DNA of 64,000 bases, taken from positions 558,280 to 622,279 of the forward strand of contig VZSF01009849.1 of NCBI GenBank assembly GCA_013398295.1. The letters run 5' to 3'. A program made the translations under genes and the position numbers. Below, in pieces: positions 12,701-27,700 of this stretch (positions within the stretch are counted from its first letter, which is position 1; each line of letters opens with the position of its first letter). The notes under the pieces were generated by a model. The model was given only the letters and a program-made list of their open reading frames with translations. It was not told the origin of the DNA and searched no databases. Source of the stretch: Chionis minor (taxonomy: Eukaryota > Chordata > Aves > Charadriiformes > Chionididae).

Positions 12701-15700
12701 TACACCCAGACTTGATCACAGTTTCTAAGCATCTGTGTAGAGAACAGAGGGCTCTCCAGTATAACAGAGATCAAATAACCAGAAAACAACGCTAGAAAAA
12801 TTCAAATGAGAAGTGAGCCTGTTATAGTTATGTAGATACAGATATTTACCATTTAACATTGTTCCAAATATGACTATTTTGATTTATTCTCTGCGGCTGC
12901 ACAGTGAGCAAGCCACAGAAGTGTTTGTTAGCTGAATGCCTTGGGTTTCTGTTGCTGAGAACAATGCAATTTGGTCCTAAATCAAGGTCAGTTATGAAAT
13001 TGAGACTTCTTGGTACCGAGGATGAAGAGCTCCATGGTTCTTTGAGAGAGAAATACATTCTATTAAATGCCATTGTTCTCACCTTTAAAAATATTCATAA
13101 ATTACAAGTATCTGTGGCCTCTTTTCCCCTAGTTTAGTAGGTTTTAGATTGGCTATTTTTGACAGTTTGAATTCCTTTGCAAGTAAAATGTACTGACAAT
13201 TTTTGCTGAAGGCGTTCACAGTGAAATTAAAAATGCTCTTAGAGACTTTGCAAGGAATATTGTAAAGTAAATACTGATTTTCCAGTCTTTCAGGGAAAGA
13301 ATGTGTTTGATTTTCTAATGCTCGTGCCTACTACTTTGTATATGTCGTTATTGCAGGGGTTCCCCATTTTCTCAGTGGCGCATAACGAAGGCTTTTATTT
13401 AATTACAGTTGCTTTGTGTTGTACAGGTGAGCATAAGATTCACTTTATTCCGGGAATGATTGGCCCCTTTCTTGGTGTTACACTTGTTCCACAACCAGAA
13501 GTCCGGAATATCATGATCCCTATATTCCATGACATGATGGACTGGGAGCAGAGAAAGAACGGCAACTTCAAACAGGTGAAGTCGCTTCCCAAGCATTTGC
13601 AGAATTCTTTTTCTTGCTCTGTCTGTCTGCGACGTCCAGCTGGAAGCAAGGAGTTTGTATCTGTTGATCCATTTCTGACTGTGAAGAAGATGTTGTCATG
13701 TAACTATATAAAAATAGAAAATTTGCAGCATAATTCACGTAACTACTACATGATTCCCCAGATTATTGAAACAGTGCACTTTATAGCAGGCTGTATTTCC
13801 CATGAACATGGAGAAGAGGGGCAAAGTGCTCACCTCACTGGAAGATGAGGAAGAGAAAAGAAATTTAAGTAGTGGGTTCTCACTACCCTTATCGGCTCCG
13901 CTTGGATTATTAATCAACCATTAAATCGGTCAAACTGAGAAGGAAAAATGGAGATGTAAAGATTTAGCCAGTATTTGTGAAAATACTTTGCTGCTTTGTC
14001 TTCGGTTTCCAGCTAGGAAGTGGTATTGTATAATTAAGTAATTACAGCATGCTTTGAAACAGACTTTGTGGCTGTATATTCTTTAAGAAATTGTAGCAGC
14101 TCTCCTGGAATGGTTATGCCCAACAACAGTTCTGTAGTTTCCACCTGCTGTGAGCTCTGATTGCTGACAGGGAGGGGAGTCTTTTCGTTACCCAGTCGTG
14201 GTCAGAGAATTGCTTAAATTTCCCACTGCAAAACAGATCCCTGATGAGCAAAGTATTAATAATGAAGGATCGGCCTGGATTGGATCTTCAGGTGACAGTG
14301 CTTCATTGTCACTGTGTTTGGGGCAATACTGCGGGCAAGTATCTGCAGATAAGTGCTCTGAAGTTGTAAAACCTTTTATTTAAATTATCATAATTCGCGT
14401 GATTGTTATCCACAATCTCAAAATACTAGATCTAACCTATGGAGAACAGACCTCTTCCATAGTCTGGCCTATTAAAGGCTGCGTGGAAAAGTTTTACCAG
14501 GAGCTTTTGTTTTTCTTCCCCTTCAATGATTATTATGGTTGTTATTATTATTATTACTATTATTATTACAGTAGCATTTGTACTCTTTTTGCTGTTTTAG
14601 CATAACAATATAACAGTCCCTGCTCTGTCATTTACGGTTATAAATCCCTACATTCATCTTAAGTTTTGGGATCTGTTTATACTTTCTGTATCAAGGTGAA
14701 ATCATTATAATCTTCATAATTTAATTTTTATAGTCACTAATGTATTCTAAACTACAGCTCCAAGACTATTTCTTAAATTACCTGCGGAGCAAATTTCCAC
14801 ACTGTTGTATGAAGCACATATCGTAACTTTCTAAGATTAAAGACAGAATATTCATCTCTATTAGTGGCAATGACATAAATAGTTAAATAGTGTGAGATGT
14901 ATTAGATGCTATTAACTTTAGGTGCTGGAACCAGGAAGTTGTTTGTTGTCCAGTATAATGCTAGACAGCTGGACAGATGCATTACTGATTTCTGTAAAGT
15001 CATTGTAGATCACAAGCAAAGAGAGGGTAGGTTTGCTCCATTCTGAACTTCTCTTTGCTTTTTGAATAAAATTGGTTGTCAGAAAACATAAAAATCCTGG
15101 AAAATAATTTTCAAGCCCTTTTTTATTTTCTTCAGTAGCTCAAGTTTTAACAAGGTTATTTTTTCAGTGTTACTGGATAACAACGCAGTCTGATTCACAG
15201 ACTACATCAGGTCTCCCTTTAATGATTTCAGCACCAATTCCATTTGTGTGCCACTGGGTGATTTGCTTTTCCTTCTCATCTTTACTTCCCCTGCAATTTT
15301 GCAGCTGAAGAACGCTGAGAAGCTCAAACTAGGCTTGTCTTTAAATAAAAACAAGCCATATTTCTACAAACAGTTTCAACCTTTAGGAACCTTTGTCTTC
15401 ATTAGTGCTGAAAGTATGTTTTCTACAAGATTTCCAAGGCTACTTAAATTTTTTTGGTTTAATGTTAGATGCATTGATTTCTGCACTTGAATCAATTTTA
15501 TAGGAATATTGGATATCAAACTTGATAATGGGACACATCAGACTTGGGGGCGGAAATTAATACATACTCAGAAACCTTTGTAAGGGAAGAGGAATATAAT
15601 GATACTGTTGTGGCCCTTTATATATAAAAGTATGAAAAGAAAATGCATAACATAATCATAGAGAGGCTTGGCAAAACTGGGGTTAATGAGCAAGTAATCT

Positions 15701-18700
15701 TCCAATGTAATGAAGCTTGGATGATTGGAAATCTACTACCTACGAGCAGAACCATCACAGCAGATCAGTGGCGATCACGCTGCAAATTAGTTTCTCTGCA
15801 TGGATATTCTGTTACAGTCCAGGATATAGTTTATCTGATATACTGGTTCACAGGAAGTGTGTCTGAGAGATATATTTGAGAAAAGAATAAACGTCAGAAA
15901 TTCCTGTGAAGAAGAAGCGTTACCTCCCCTGGGATGCTCATTTAGACTCTGATAAGCAAAAGGATAATTTAGTTTTAGTCTTCCTGTTTCACTGAAAAAA
16001 GGGGAAAACTGTGTCCATTTAACTGAGGCACAGAGAAATAAATCACTCACACATAGAAGTGGGCAGCCCCAGGGCGTGAGAAATAAAATATTCTTCCAGT
16101 CTTCCTAGTGTTTGCAGCTCTTGTCTTCTTCATGAACAGCTAATTTGTAACCCATCACTTCTTCATCCAGGTGGAAGCTGAGTTGATCGATAAGCTGGAC
16201 AGCCTGGTATCCGAAGGAAAAGGCGATGAGAACTACAGGGAACTCTTCAGCCTGCTGTAAGCTACGCCGGTTTCTGCTCACGCTGTGTTGTGCGGGGTCA
16301 TTGAAGGAGCGGGAGAAGTGATCTGTGCAGCTGCAGCCACAGCGCTCGTTTCAGAGAAAGCAGTAAAGGGCTTTCTGGCAGTTTTTCATGACATGGCTCA
16401 GTGAAATAGAAATACATCACTCTAATTCTGAAAAGAATATAAAAACCTAAATTCTTCTTTGTCTTCTTTCTGTGAAATCTAATGTGAGGCTGCACAGGTA
16501 AGTAGTTATCATCCTCCCATCACAAATTGATTTGCTAGAGGAGCCAGTGCCTTTCATTTTCCATAGCAGTAAGTGAACTGATGGCCTTAGGGTTGTTTAG
16601 AGAAACTGTGTACTGTCTAGAAAGTCAGGCCTTGTTAGAGCAAAAGAGATTTTCTTTTGCATTTTCCTTCACTTATTCCAATTTTTGAAGGTCGCGTTTT
16701 GGTTGGCTCAACAGTTGCAAATCGCTTCCTCCATAGTCCATCGTGAGCCCGTGTTTCCAATCCTTTTCACACCAAAAATCCAGTAACTCATAAGGATAAA
16801 CTCAAAGGCTTTACATCTGACTTCCCACTTAGTTATCTTTGATCACTGACCTGTCTCCAAATTTCATTTCCAGTGATCCTAGTTTATTTCAAAATGAATC
16901 ATTTTGAGCTCTGAGAATCTAAAGCAGTTAACCCTAAATCTTTTAATATTCCAGTGAGACACAGAGATGATTAGCAGAATTGTAGCCATATATTCCAGAC
17001 AACTTTATGTGGCCCCCAACAGCATGCTGGCAGTTTGAGACATAAACCTTTGTTTCGCTGAACCAATACTTGCATTTCTGAATCTGCAATTGCACATTCA
17101 TTCATTTTCAAGATACATAAGCCTGCCTATCCTGTGTGCTTATCCTTAGGAAGCATGTAAATGTATTCAGTTTTGATTTGCGCATATTCGGCCTTGGGAA
17201 GTCTGGCACTTTATGTGCACAGATAACAAGTCTATTTCAGGGATAAAGGAAATAAAATATCTATCCTTTTTATTTAGTCACCTGGCAAGAGGAATATTGT
17301 GCCTTGCCTTTTCTCCAGTTGAAGACATTTGTTACACAAAATGTTAAGAATTCAGGGACTGTAGCTTGTTACTTATTTTTGGATGATGGAGACGGCATGA
17401 ATTACCAAGAAACACAGCCTGGAAGTCCAGCAACCTTGAAGTTTGTATTTACTACTGACTTGTCTGGGAACAATGTGAACTTTGAGGAAACAATCCCACA
17501 AGGTTAATAAATGCTGTGTGAAATAAATAGTTGATCCTGAATTCTCCTGTCTCAGCTATACTGCTGAAAAGTGAATTCGCTCCCTCAGCTGGAAATTATT
17601 CCAGTACAGAAGAGTTTGCCTCTTGTGAGGATATGTATGACACCCAACAGAATTTCTTTCCTCTTGCCAGTATAAGAGTGGCAAGTTCTTTGACTGGAGA
17701 TCCAGTTTCAGGAAACTACCATGTAAATTTGCTTTCTTTTTTCACTTTTTAAATACGATTTTCAGTGTTCTCACTCTTGCCTTCTCTTATCCTTCAAAAT
17801 AGTCTCAGTGAGATGCTCCCTGTATAGACTAGTTTGCTGAGAAGGAAAAGATTGCCTTTATTTATTTACCATTTAAATATGTGATGCAGGGTTGGTTGGT
17901 TGCTGATTAGAGACGAAAGTATATGTAGGGATGAGAAAAGAAGAAGTATTTGCATTAGGTTTAGACTCCCTTCCAACTTCTGACTGCTGCTAGCAGTATT
18001 TAAGCTACAGGTAATAATGTGGGAATCAACTGTTGCCAGGAGCATTGTTCTTTTTCATAGATTTTCAATGACAATGTGAAGCTATTTTTCCTTCTCCTGT
18101 CAATTCTGTAATTTCCTTGTGTTTACTTCATGCTGCCTGGAGTAGAACCCAGCTCTTTGGGCCTTATCCCAGGTAAGGTAGTAATTCTGTGATTTTCTTT
18201 TTTTTATGAGGGAGAAACCAAGTTGTCTGCAGCTCTCTGCACGCACTACGCTATTTCCCTGGAAGCCTCACGCACTGTCTTTTCATCTCCAAACAGTTTG
18301 CTGGAGAAGATTGAACAGGAAACATGGCGGGAGACCGGAATCTCTTTTGTTACATCAGTTACTCGTCTCATGGAGCGTCTGCTTGACTATAGGTATCTGG
18401 CAACAACAGTAATACATTCCAAGTTTAAGAAGTTTGTGAAGAGGTAGTACCAAATTTCTTTTCTACAGGGAATATTTTACCATGTATCAAGCTGCATGCT
18501 TCTCTCATGGCAAGTATCATGTGAGCAAGCCTTACTCATTGCTGCTGTTCGGAGCCAAGGTCCTAAGTCTGCATCTAGATCCCCAATTCTCATTCTCTTA
18601 TGCTCGTTCCTGATATTAGCAAAGATAAATTTTTTAATTTGTAGTTTTGTACTATGGTTTATTCAGGTTGCTAAATGATGAATTCCTTCTGTCATTGAAA

Positions 18701-21700
18701 TGATCTCGCCTAATTCAGCAAATAGATGCTAAATGCAAGGATGATCTCAAATGTCTTTCTCAACCAACATGTGCTGAATGCCTCATCTAGACCTGCAGGG
18801 TTGGAAAACTTTTCATCTGAGGAAAGTCTGACATGTCAGCTGGTGACCCGTGTGTACAAGACTCCACTATAAATCAGGCATTTTTTGTTTAATTTTAGAC
18901 TGAAGTTTGCAGGACTATTGTGTCAATACAGCTGAGCTCTGACTTACAAGAAAATATTCTCACTTCATATATATACACACACACTCACTGGAAGTTGTTT
19001 TTATGGAATGATAAGACAATTCGAAAATGTATAGAACTGCCCCAAATATTTCTACCTTTAGCCTACTGACAAGAGTTCAAACAATTTTTTCTTCTGCTGC
19101 TGCTCATTACAGGTGAAAACCTGTGGCTAAGGCTGGATATTTTGCAATCCCAAACCCTTTTCTGTGCTTTTTAGTTTGCTCCTTTTGTTATCCTTACCAG
19201 TTTGATCCAATCTCCTGTTTGCTTCCTGACAACAGCTGCTGTACAACTACTATGCAAGACCAGGTATCTGGGACGCATTTAAAGAGAATGCAAGGGAGTA
19301 GGGTTTATATTTTTTTTTAAATGAAATTTGCTATCAACACAACTCTGATACACAGGTATACATTTTCATGCTTAATGGAGGAACAGATACTAGGTTTTAA
19401 TTGAGTCTTTAAGACACAGCATTTTTTTCATTCCCAGAACAGAACAGCGAACTGCATCGGAATTTGGGAACAGACAGGCTTGGAGTCCAGCTGCCAGTTA
19501 GCTCATAGAGTAGATCTCAAGAGAGTTTGCTTTGTCAGTGCTTTAAAAAATTTGTCTCTTTCACAAATGAATGTGACTTTCTCAATTTAAGATTAATAAT
19601 TTCTGAAGCGTTTAAATGTTTGTACTGTTGGAACATATATAATTTCTAAAATACTCCAGAAACTAAAGATAAATTTTGTGATTTAACTTACCTATGAAAA
19701 AGTTAGTAATCTATTCTAAATTATTCAGGTTGTATCTCTCGGCAGGCCAACGCTAGATTGGATGGCTGAATTTATGAAAGCTAATCCTTTGACTGGGAAA
19801 CCATTAAATACTAACATCTGGATAAACAATAATTTCGCTTTTATAGTAGATATTTCATTCAGATGATTTTAGGCCACTATTACCTGATCTTTGTTGAGAT
19901 TCTGGTAAGAAATGAAGCAGCAGTCATTTCAGGTGCTTGTTCTGAGATGCAGACATGTAAAAGGACACTCAGTTCTCATCATTTACACTGTAAAAGGGAC
20001 ATTTTTCCTAGAGGAATTTTATAAAATAAAGCATATGATTAACATGTTTATGATCCAAGGAAACTGTGGAGGATAAGACAGCTTCAGATCTCTTTTAAAA
20101 GGACTTTTCTTGCAGATACATGTTTCAACATTGCTCTGCTTTCTTAGGGACTGTATGAAAGGAGATGAAACAGAAAACAAGAAAATTGGCTGCACTGTTA
20201 ACCTTATGGTAAAGATGTTTCCTTTATCTCTGTGTGACCCTATGCAATGTTGGCGAAACTGGGATGGGAAAGGTTAGGATAGGAATCTGTGTCAGGCACG
20301 TGTAGCTTCAGAATCTGAGCACTGGGATGGTGGAACAGAATGACAGGGGTTGTGAGGATCCCCTGGAGGTCTCTGGTCCAACACTCTGCTTAAAGCCAGG
20401 GCCAAATAGGCCAGGTTCCTCGGAGCCTTGTCCAGCTGCGTTCTGAGTATCCCTGTGACAGAGGTTCTACAACCTCTCTTGCATTTTCTTTCAGCATTTG
20501 ACTACCTTCATTTTGCAAAAAAATTGATGACACGATAAAATTAGTGGGTTAGATCAGAGTGAATGTGAAAAGAATTCTTCCTTTTGTGCTCATAATGTAT
20601 TCTCTTTTCAATACCTTTATACATACACAGATGCTGCTGATAGTCTTTAATGAAGTCTCAATAACAACTCTCTTTGATTTCACAGAATTTCTATAAATCC
20701 GAAATTAACAAGGAAGAGATGTACATCCGCTATATCCACAAGCTGTGTGACATGCACTTACAGGCTGAGAACTATACAGGTGAGAAAGACTGTATGGGGT
20801 CTGTTCGAAATCCTGGGGAAAGTTTTTGACTCGCCCAATGTTTTACTCCAACATCCGATTCATTCCTTTGGAAAAAAATCTGTATGAATAAGTTAGGGCA
20901 GTTGGGAAGTTAAGAACCTGAGATCCAGCCTGTTCCCTCAAGTGAAATAATGTATGTCTATGCCCACACAACCATACAACTATTCTGTTACACCCCAAAT
21001 TTTACATTACAGTGTTCTATGAGGAAGATCGATCAAACAACATCACAACAGTGAAATCAAAATTAGAGGAAGACTAAAATCACAAACCCACCATTATATT
21101 ACTATCTGCCACGTTTCCTTGCATTGTAGTATTTACGGAGCACGTAGAAACTGCAAACTGTAATTCTGTGTTGTCCAAGCTCTGTTTACAGCTGCAGGCC
21201 CCCAGTCTAGTTACGTATGTGAATATCTGATTGTGCATTTAAATCAAGTAGCTGGTACAAAGAAACTTGACAGATCTGTACCTAAAAATCAGGTTCATAG
21301 GAAACACTTTGTGCAGCTATTTTAAGTAATTGAATAATTGAATGACGGTCTAAGACCACAGAATTTTTTCTCTACTTGTAAAGTGGAAATTGCAGACTGT
21401 TTAAGAAACAGGTCTGGTGACCTCTTGCATGTTTTTCTTTGCTGTCGTTGATTCAGTGTTCAATAATTGCATTTTCAACAGAGGCTGCATTTACTTTGCT
21501 TTTGTACTGTGAGTTGCTTCAGTGGGAGGACAGACCTCTGAGAGAGTTCCTGCATTATCCATCTCAGTCAGAGTGGCAACGTAAGGAAGGTCTGTGCCGT
21601 AAGATTATCCATTACTTCAACAAAGGGAAGGTATGCCAACTTCTTCTCTCTTCCAGCAGCTTCCTTCCCTTTTCCTGACTGACTTAGGGCTTGCAAGCCT

Positions 21701-24700
21701 ATCATCTCGGTTCAGTAGTTTGGAAGTAAATTTATATCAAAAGGTTTTATATTTATAACTTGATAAAATTGCTTCTTGGCGCTCTGCACGAAGAATCCAG
21801 ATGAGAAAATGCATATGGGTACTTCATTATGCATAGCATTTGGAACTAGTTTAGGTAGGCCAACAGGAAAAACACCAAAACATTTTTATACCTTTAAATC
21901 AAACTTTGAAACACCTGATATGGTGCTCTATGAAAGCCAGTTCCTTAGTTTTGCGGGGCTAGTTTTGGGGGGCGGGGTTTTATTTTGTAGTTGTCCATAA
22001 AAATTGCTGGTTTATGACTCACTTAAGGACTTGCTTTGTTTCTCATGTATAGAAGTACGTGGCAGGCAATGCACTCTAGGAGTCCCTTTATTAAAAAAGA
22101 TTTAATTCTTTTCAGTGTCACTGTTTTTTAAAGTGGCTTTCGGTTAAAGTGTAGTTACATCCATTGCACAAGAAGAAAATCAGTACATTTCAATTTCACA
22201 TATTTTGTATGTTTTTTCTACAATATTTTTTTTTTTTAATTACTGCAGACATAGGAGTTAGTCCCTTGTGTTGTGGCGTTTTGGGAACATTTCAGAGGTG
22301 ACCCTTAAAAGTGATATCATCTGTCAGAACATTTTCAAATTTTTCCCTTCTCTAGAAAAATTCCTACAGCTTATATTACTGGAAGATAACATCTGTATGT
22401 GCGCCTCAGGGTTGGTTTTGCCTGTGATGGCAATGACAGTGGCATTAAATACAAAGGTGATTTGGTTTCACAGGGGGTTGCCATTCCAGATATTTCTTTC
22501 CTAGCTCTGATAATAGAAAGTTGCATATGTAGGAAGAAATGGCCTATTCATGAGAAAGTGATTAAGAAGAGTCGGGGTTTTTTTAACAAGAGTTGTTCTT
22601 TCATAATAATACTGCATCTGGTTCTCTTTTTAGCTTCAGAAATTTTCAGAGTTTTTCAGACTGCACTTGAAAAAAAAAAATTACTGATTTGCGCAAATAT
22701 TGCAGTACTGTCCTGTCTGCCTAGACAAAGATGATACAGAGACTATGTAAAACAAGTGGGCTAGTATTTTTGACAAAAACAGGCAATCCATATATGCGCT
22801 AAAAAGGAATAAAAAGTTGACGGATGTAATTTTGCTGTAAAACTCCTAAGAGATTATAGAGTGTTAACCTCTTGAGATTTTTCCCCAATGGATGTTCTTG
22901 GAGTTATTTGACTTTCTGTTTTAATCTTCCTTTATTACAAATGGGAGCTGAATGACTAAATAATCCACTTAAGCGGTGTGTATGTCACTCAAACCGCAGA
23001 GGTGAAAGATGCTGAGAAGCCAAATCTTCCTGCTGCTTTTCAGCACTCTTGTATAGCTGGGCAGCAGGGAGCAGCTCAGGGAATGGAAGAACCTTGCTTC
23101 CCTCAACTTGTGTCTGATAGTTTCTTTCTACGCTACCCTAAGATGGTCCCTCCTCGGGTCCCGAAGAGTGGAATTTGTTGTTCTGCGTCCTTCAGTTGCA
23201 TTTCTGGAGTTAAGTTTCATGCTCCTCCTGGCATCTTCCACTAAGTAAGGGGGTCAAAGCACCATGAAAAGCGTTTAAAAATTCTGCATTTGTTAATGGG
23301 AAAATTTTCTCAGCACAGGAATGGAGGAAAACTATGGCCACAAGACTGTCTTGTGAGTTTGACGTAAGGGGCGTACCAGTGGAGGGTGAGGAGTGGTGGC
23401 GTGGCCCGTGGCAAGCCTGGAGCGCTGCAGGGGGGGTGCAGAATTCAGTAACTTTCATTCTCAATATTGTCGGCACCAGCCCTGTGCTGGGAAGGAACAA
23501 GGTGTTCCAAAGCCCTTTTAGCCTTCACTCTGGTCATGTGTTCCTTCCTACTGATTTCTGCTATGCATTGAATTGATTTGTGGCTCAGTCAGCTGCGTGT
23601 GCAAGTGTGTAACTTTAAATTAAGATTTTTTTTTTTTTTAAATTTGCAGTTATGATTTTGTCTGTTAAAACTCAGGGTTTTCTAGCTGAAGACTGTGAAT
23701 AGAACAGTTTGAACCCAATTGAACAAGCTTCTGGCAGCAACAGCTCAAAAACTACGCAAACTTTTTCTGTCCAGTTCACTGCTAGATTAGTTAAAAATCC
23801 TGACCAGCTCCCATCCCAGCATCCCAGTGTGTGTTCTCTCCTTAGCACCAGCCAAGTGCTGTGAGACCAAAATCTGTATTTCCAAAGCAGTTCATTTTTA
23901 GATCATGTACTCCACACCCAACATTTGAACTGATTTCTCTTGTGCACCCTCATCTGAATCATATTTCCAAAAGAAATCCACACATTGGGATGTGAATATA
24001 TAAAGGCTGCCATTCATAAATGTTGATTGTTCCTATCTGTGCCTCCTTGTGTGCAGTCAGCAGCACTCAGCTGAAAGCTGCTGGTGCCGTAGGACAAAGC
24101 TGCAATAAATCGTATGAATGTGCTTTTCAAGTGAAGGACATAATATAGAACATGCAAACAGATCAGACATCAGCAAAAGAGAAAGCAGTAATGGGGAAAA
24201 TTAGCAGTGGAGACATTAGGAAATTATTTGAAGAGGAGGAAGAATGATGCTTTAGAGGGAAGTGGCACTTACATAGCACATGGAACTACATATTGAATTT
24301 CTACTCTGTGAAGATGGTACTCATTAACACCACGCATTTTAGAACGGACGATCCCAGTGACTCAGATATCCATTCATTCTCTTCTCCTTTCAAATACTTG
24401 CAAACTCTCTTTTCTCTCTAAGAAGTTACCTGCATATTGTGTTTCTTCGCTTCTGTATCTCATCTTGTATCTACAGCACATGCAGCTAGCACGGTAGAAT
24501 TTCTCTGTGTGGAAATCTAACTGAAAGAAAGAGACAAAGCCTGAGTTAGGATGACAGAAATGGTATCAGGGTACATGTAAAAGAGCTGGTGTAAAGAGAA
24601 AAAAAGATGTGGTTACATGTCGTAAATTTAATTCACATCAGTAAAGGAAGATGAAAAGGTTAGGTCTTTAGGATCGCCTTGAGGGAAGACAGACAGCTTT

Positions 24701-27700
24701 CTGCTTCTATCCAGAAGACAGATTAGAGAATTATGTAGGCTTTAGCCACAGCATCCCATTTGGAAGTGAGACTCTGTTCACTCTGTGTGACAAAAGCCAT
24801 TTATTCCTGACCAGCTGTTTCAGAAGAGACTTTTCCAGTCTTTCACGTAAATACAGATCAGCTAAGGACTGAAAATCTACATAACATTATCCCTGTAAAG
24901 TATGTTGAAACCTAAAAAAAAAAAAAAAGTAATGGTGTTTGTGTTTGCAAATAAAAACACTTAACTGGTTAATGCTGGTGATCCCAATTCAGTGTATCAA
25001 TTTTTATGTCATGGGCTTTGACAACCCACAGCAAAAATCCTGTTAATTTGAGATCACTAAAACCTGAGTGATATTCTCAGTATTCAAGTAACTGGTGTTT
25101 CAGTTCATTTCCTATTGTATGTATTGTATTTATCTAAATAAATCTCAGGCTTTCCATCATCCTGAACTATTATCAGAATATCAAAATTGATTTTGAAAGA
25201 GTCTTTTATTTAGCAAGTTCTTATGTCAGTTTTTGTAATTAACTGAAGCTAAAGAGATGTAGGATCATTATTTTTGCCTTTTTAGTTCTTACAACTGTCC
25301 CTTCTCTGAACAGAAAAGTTCATAAATTTACTGGTTTTGCTATTCAGAGCAAAAAGCTTTGCTGGTATTAAGGATGAGAGACCAGACACTACAAATGTGT
25401 GTGCATGAAGTGAAGCATTGTAAAGTACCTAATACACTAAATCAAACAGTGTAAAGATTCACTTTTTTAAGTGAAGGTATATGTAACCAGAAAAACCATT
25501 TCCATATTAAGTGCTAATATTTTATATAATTGCTGTTAATTACGGTAACCAGTAATTTACAATATTGCTATTAATGTTCTTAAAACTTCAGGTGATAGTG
25601 TAACTCACACATGAATTTTGTTTTCACTACAACAGGGTCCCAGTTAAAACAACTGGCAAGTTAGCCCAGTAATGCATAAAAGTTAATCCAGTAAAGGTTC
25701 AACTGAGACCTTGGTGTTCTAGATCCTTTACATAACTATGGTAAGAAACAGTCATTCCCCCCAAAGGCTTCCAGTCTGTGCAGGTGAAAGATGATGGGAG
25801 AGGAGATTTCAGTTCAAGGGTGTAAAACAAAGCACTCGAAAAGGGAGGTAACAGGAGTCCTTCTCTCCATGTGGGTGTGCCCAGATTCAGTCTCTTTCTT
25901 CCTTACCTGTGAGGACATGGGTACGGTGTGCTAGAAAGATTTACTGTACACAGACTGTAAGTTGAAGAAATGAGTTTTGCTTTCAGTTCTGAACACGGGT
26001 ATTCACTCAGTGCAATAATGCAGGTCAGTTCGGAGGATGTTTTGTCTCTGTATTTGAGTGGTTCCCATTGCTTGACAGTTTCCTGCTTCCAGTAGGAGGT
26101 AGCAGCCCTGGGAAGGGGCGTGCTTTGCTGGGGAGCTAATCCCTGACTGTACTCCGGAGAGTTTTAGTGCAGAAAGCGAAGGAGATATTGGGGGTCAGTT
26201 GAAGTGGGAATGTCTTACAAGAAGAAAAATTGTTAGTTGTGTTATCACTCTCTAAATAAGTTTCCAGTCTCATGAGTGAACTGTCAGTAACAAGCAGTAT
26301 GTGTGTCTAATTTCAATGGAACGTATGCCTTCGTTACCATCGTGAAGGAATTAATCTGATATTTAATGGAAACTTTTATCACGTTGCATTTTCACATCTA
26401 ATCCCTGGCATCTCCTACCAAGTGAATTTCCAGAGTTGAGTTTCCATATTCCTCTCAGCTGAGCTGGCAATAACATTCTGTTTGCTGTGAGTGTGATTTG
26501 CTTTGGTTTCACAGAGCTGGGAGTTTGGAATCCCGCTGTGCAGAGAACTGGCCATACAGTATGAAAGTCTCTACGATTATCAAAGCCTCAGCTGGATTCG
26601 GGTAAGTAGCAGCAGTTCCTCTGCTTCCAGACTCCCCTGTCATTCCCTAAGAAATTCTGCTGTCCTGTCAGAATGTTCTGAATTTAAAAAATAATCACAT
26701 TCACTATACGGTCCCATGCATGTACAGTGACTCCTTTGTCAGTGATTTATTTTGATGACTTTGTAGGTCCTGAGTCTACTAGCAGTAAATGCCCACAAGT
26801 ATATGGAGACAGCAAACACATAGGAGCTGGACTTGCTACTGCAATTGCATATTTATATAAATTTTTGCATTAAATATATATATTTTTTTTAAATCTGTAC
26901 TGATACTTTATTTTAATTCCAAAAGCATCAGGGACAGCTTGTGCCTCAATTGACATGAGACGAAAAAGAGAGAAAGAATGGAGAAGACAAACATTTACAA
27001 CATTCTTGTCAATTTACGAGAGTCTGGTCCTCCAGTAAAATCAAACACGCGATGAAATCAAAGCACATTTGCAGCATCGTGCTTTAATCAGAAAGAGTAA
27101 AAGTTTGCTTGTTATTTAAAAGTTTTATGAATGTGAAAATAAATTTGTCCTCTGGGTAGCATGCATATATCCAAACGTAAGATTTATGCTATGTGGGTGT
27201 GTTCTTAAACACAGTGGTTTCCATTCTCTTTAAAAGTCAAATTTATTCTCATCTGAAGCTATCTCTCTAACTAGGTCTCATGAACTGCACACCTGAAGAA
27301 CCTGTTTTCTTCAAAGTGGCCCTAAAGAGAGTTCAAGTGACCATCTTGGTTCTGCATTTGTTTATTGTAGCCATCTAAAGTAGAGCAGTGTGAGAATTTA
27401 TCCTGGCGTACAGGAAACCGTATTGGTAAAGTGATCGTGAATGATGAGCAAACTAATTTACTAAAGGCTTAGTCAAGTCATGCATTGAGACTTTCTTTCC
27501 TAAAACACCAGTGAATTAGCTATTCTTGCTGCCTCTTCATAATTTGGATTTAATCAACTGGCAGGTGAAGAGCATCTCAGCTGATCAGTATAGCCAATAC
27601 AATAAGGTTTTTGCTAACAGTGTGTGATCTGTTTTCTGTTCCAGTTCCCTAAATCTGTGTTGACTCGAACTGACCTGAACTTCTCCCCCCTCTAAGGAGT

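Noticed and set aside
13303..13426. Open frame continuing upstream of DOCK3 exon 9
   Set aside because: A clear acceptor at 13425-13426 and conserved protein homology begin at 13427. The upstream codons do not resemble DOCK3.
17304..17752. Two adjacent plus-strand ORFs in the intron after exon 10
   Set aside because: Considered as extra exons, but the reading frame from the phase-2 intron meets a stop soon after the only plausible acceptor.
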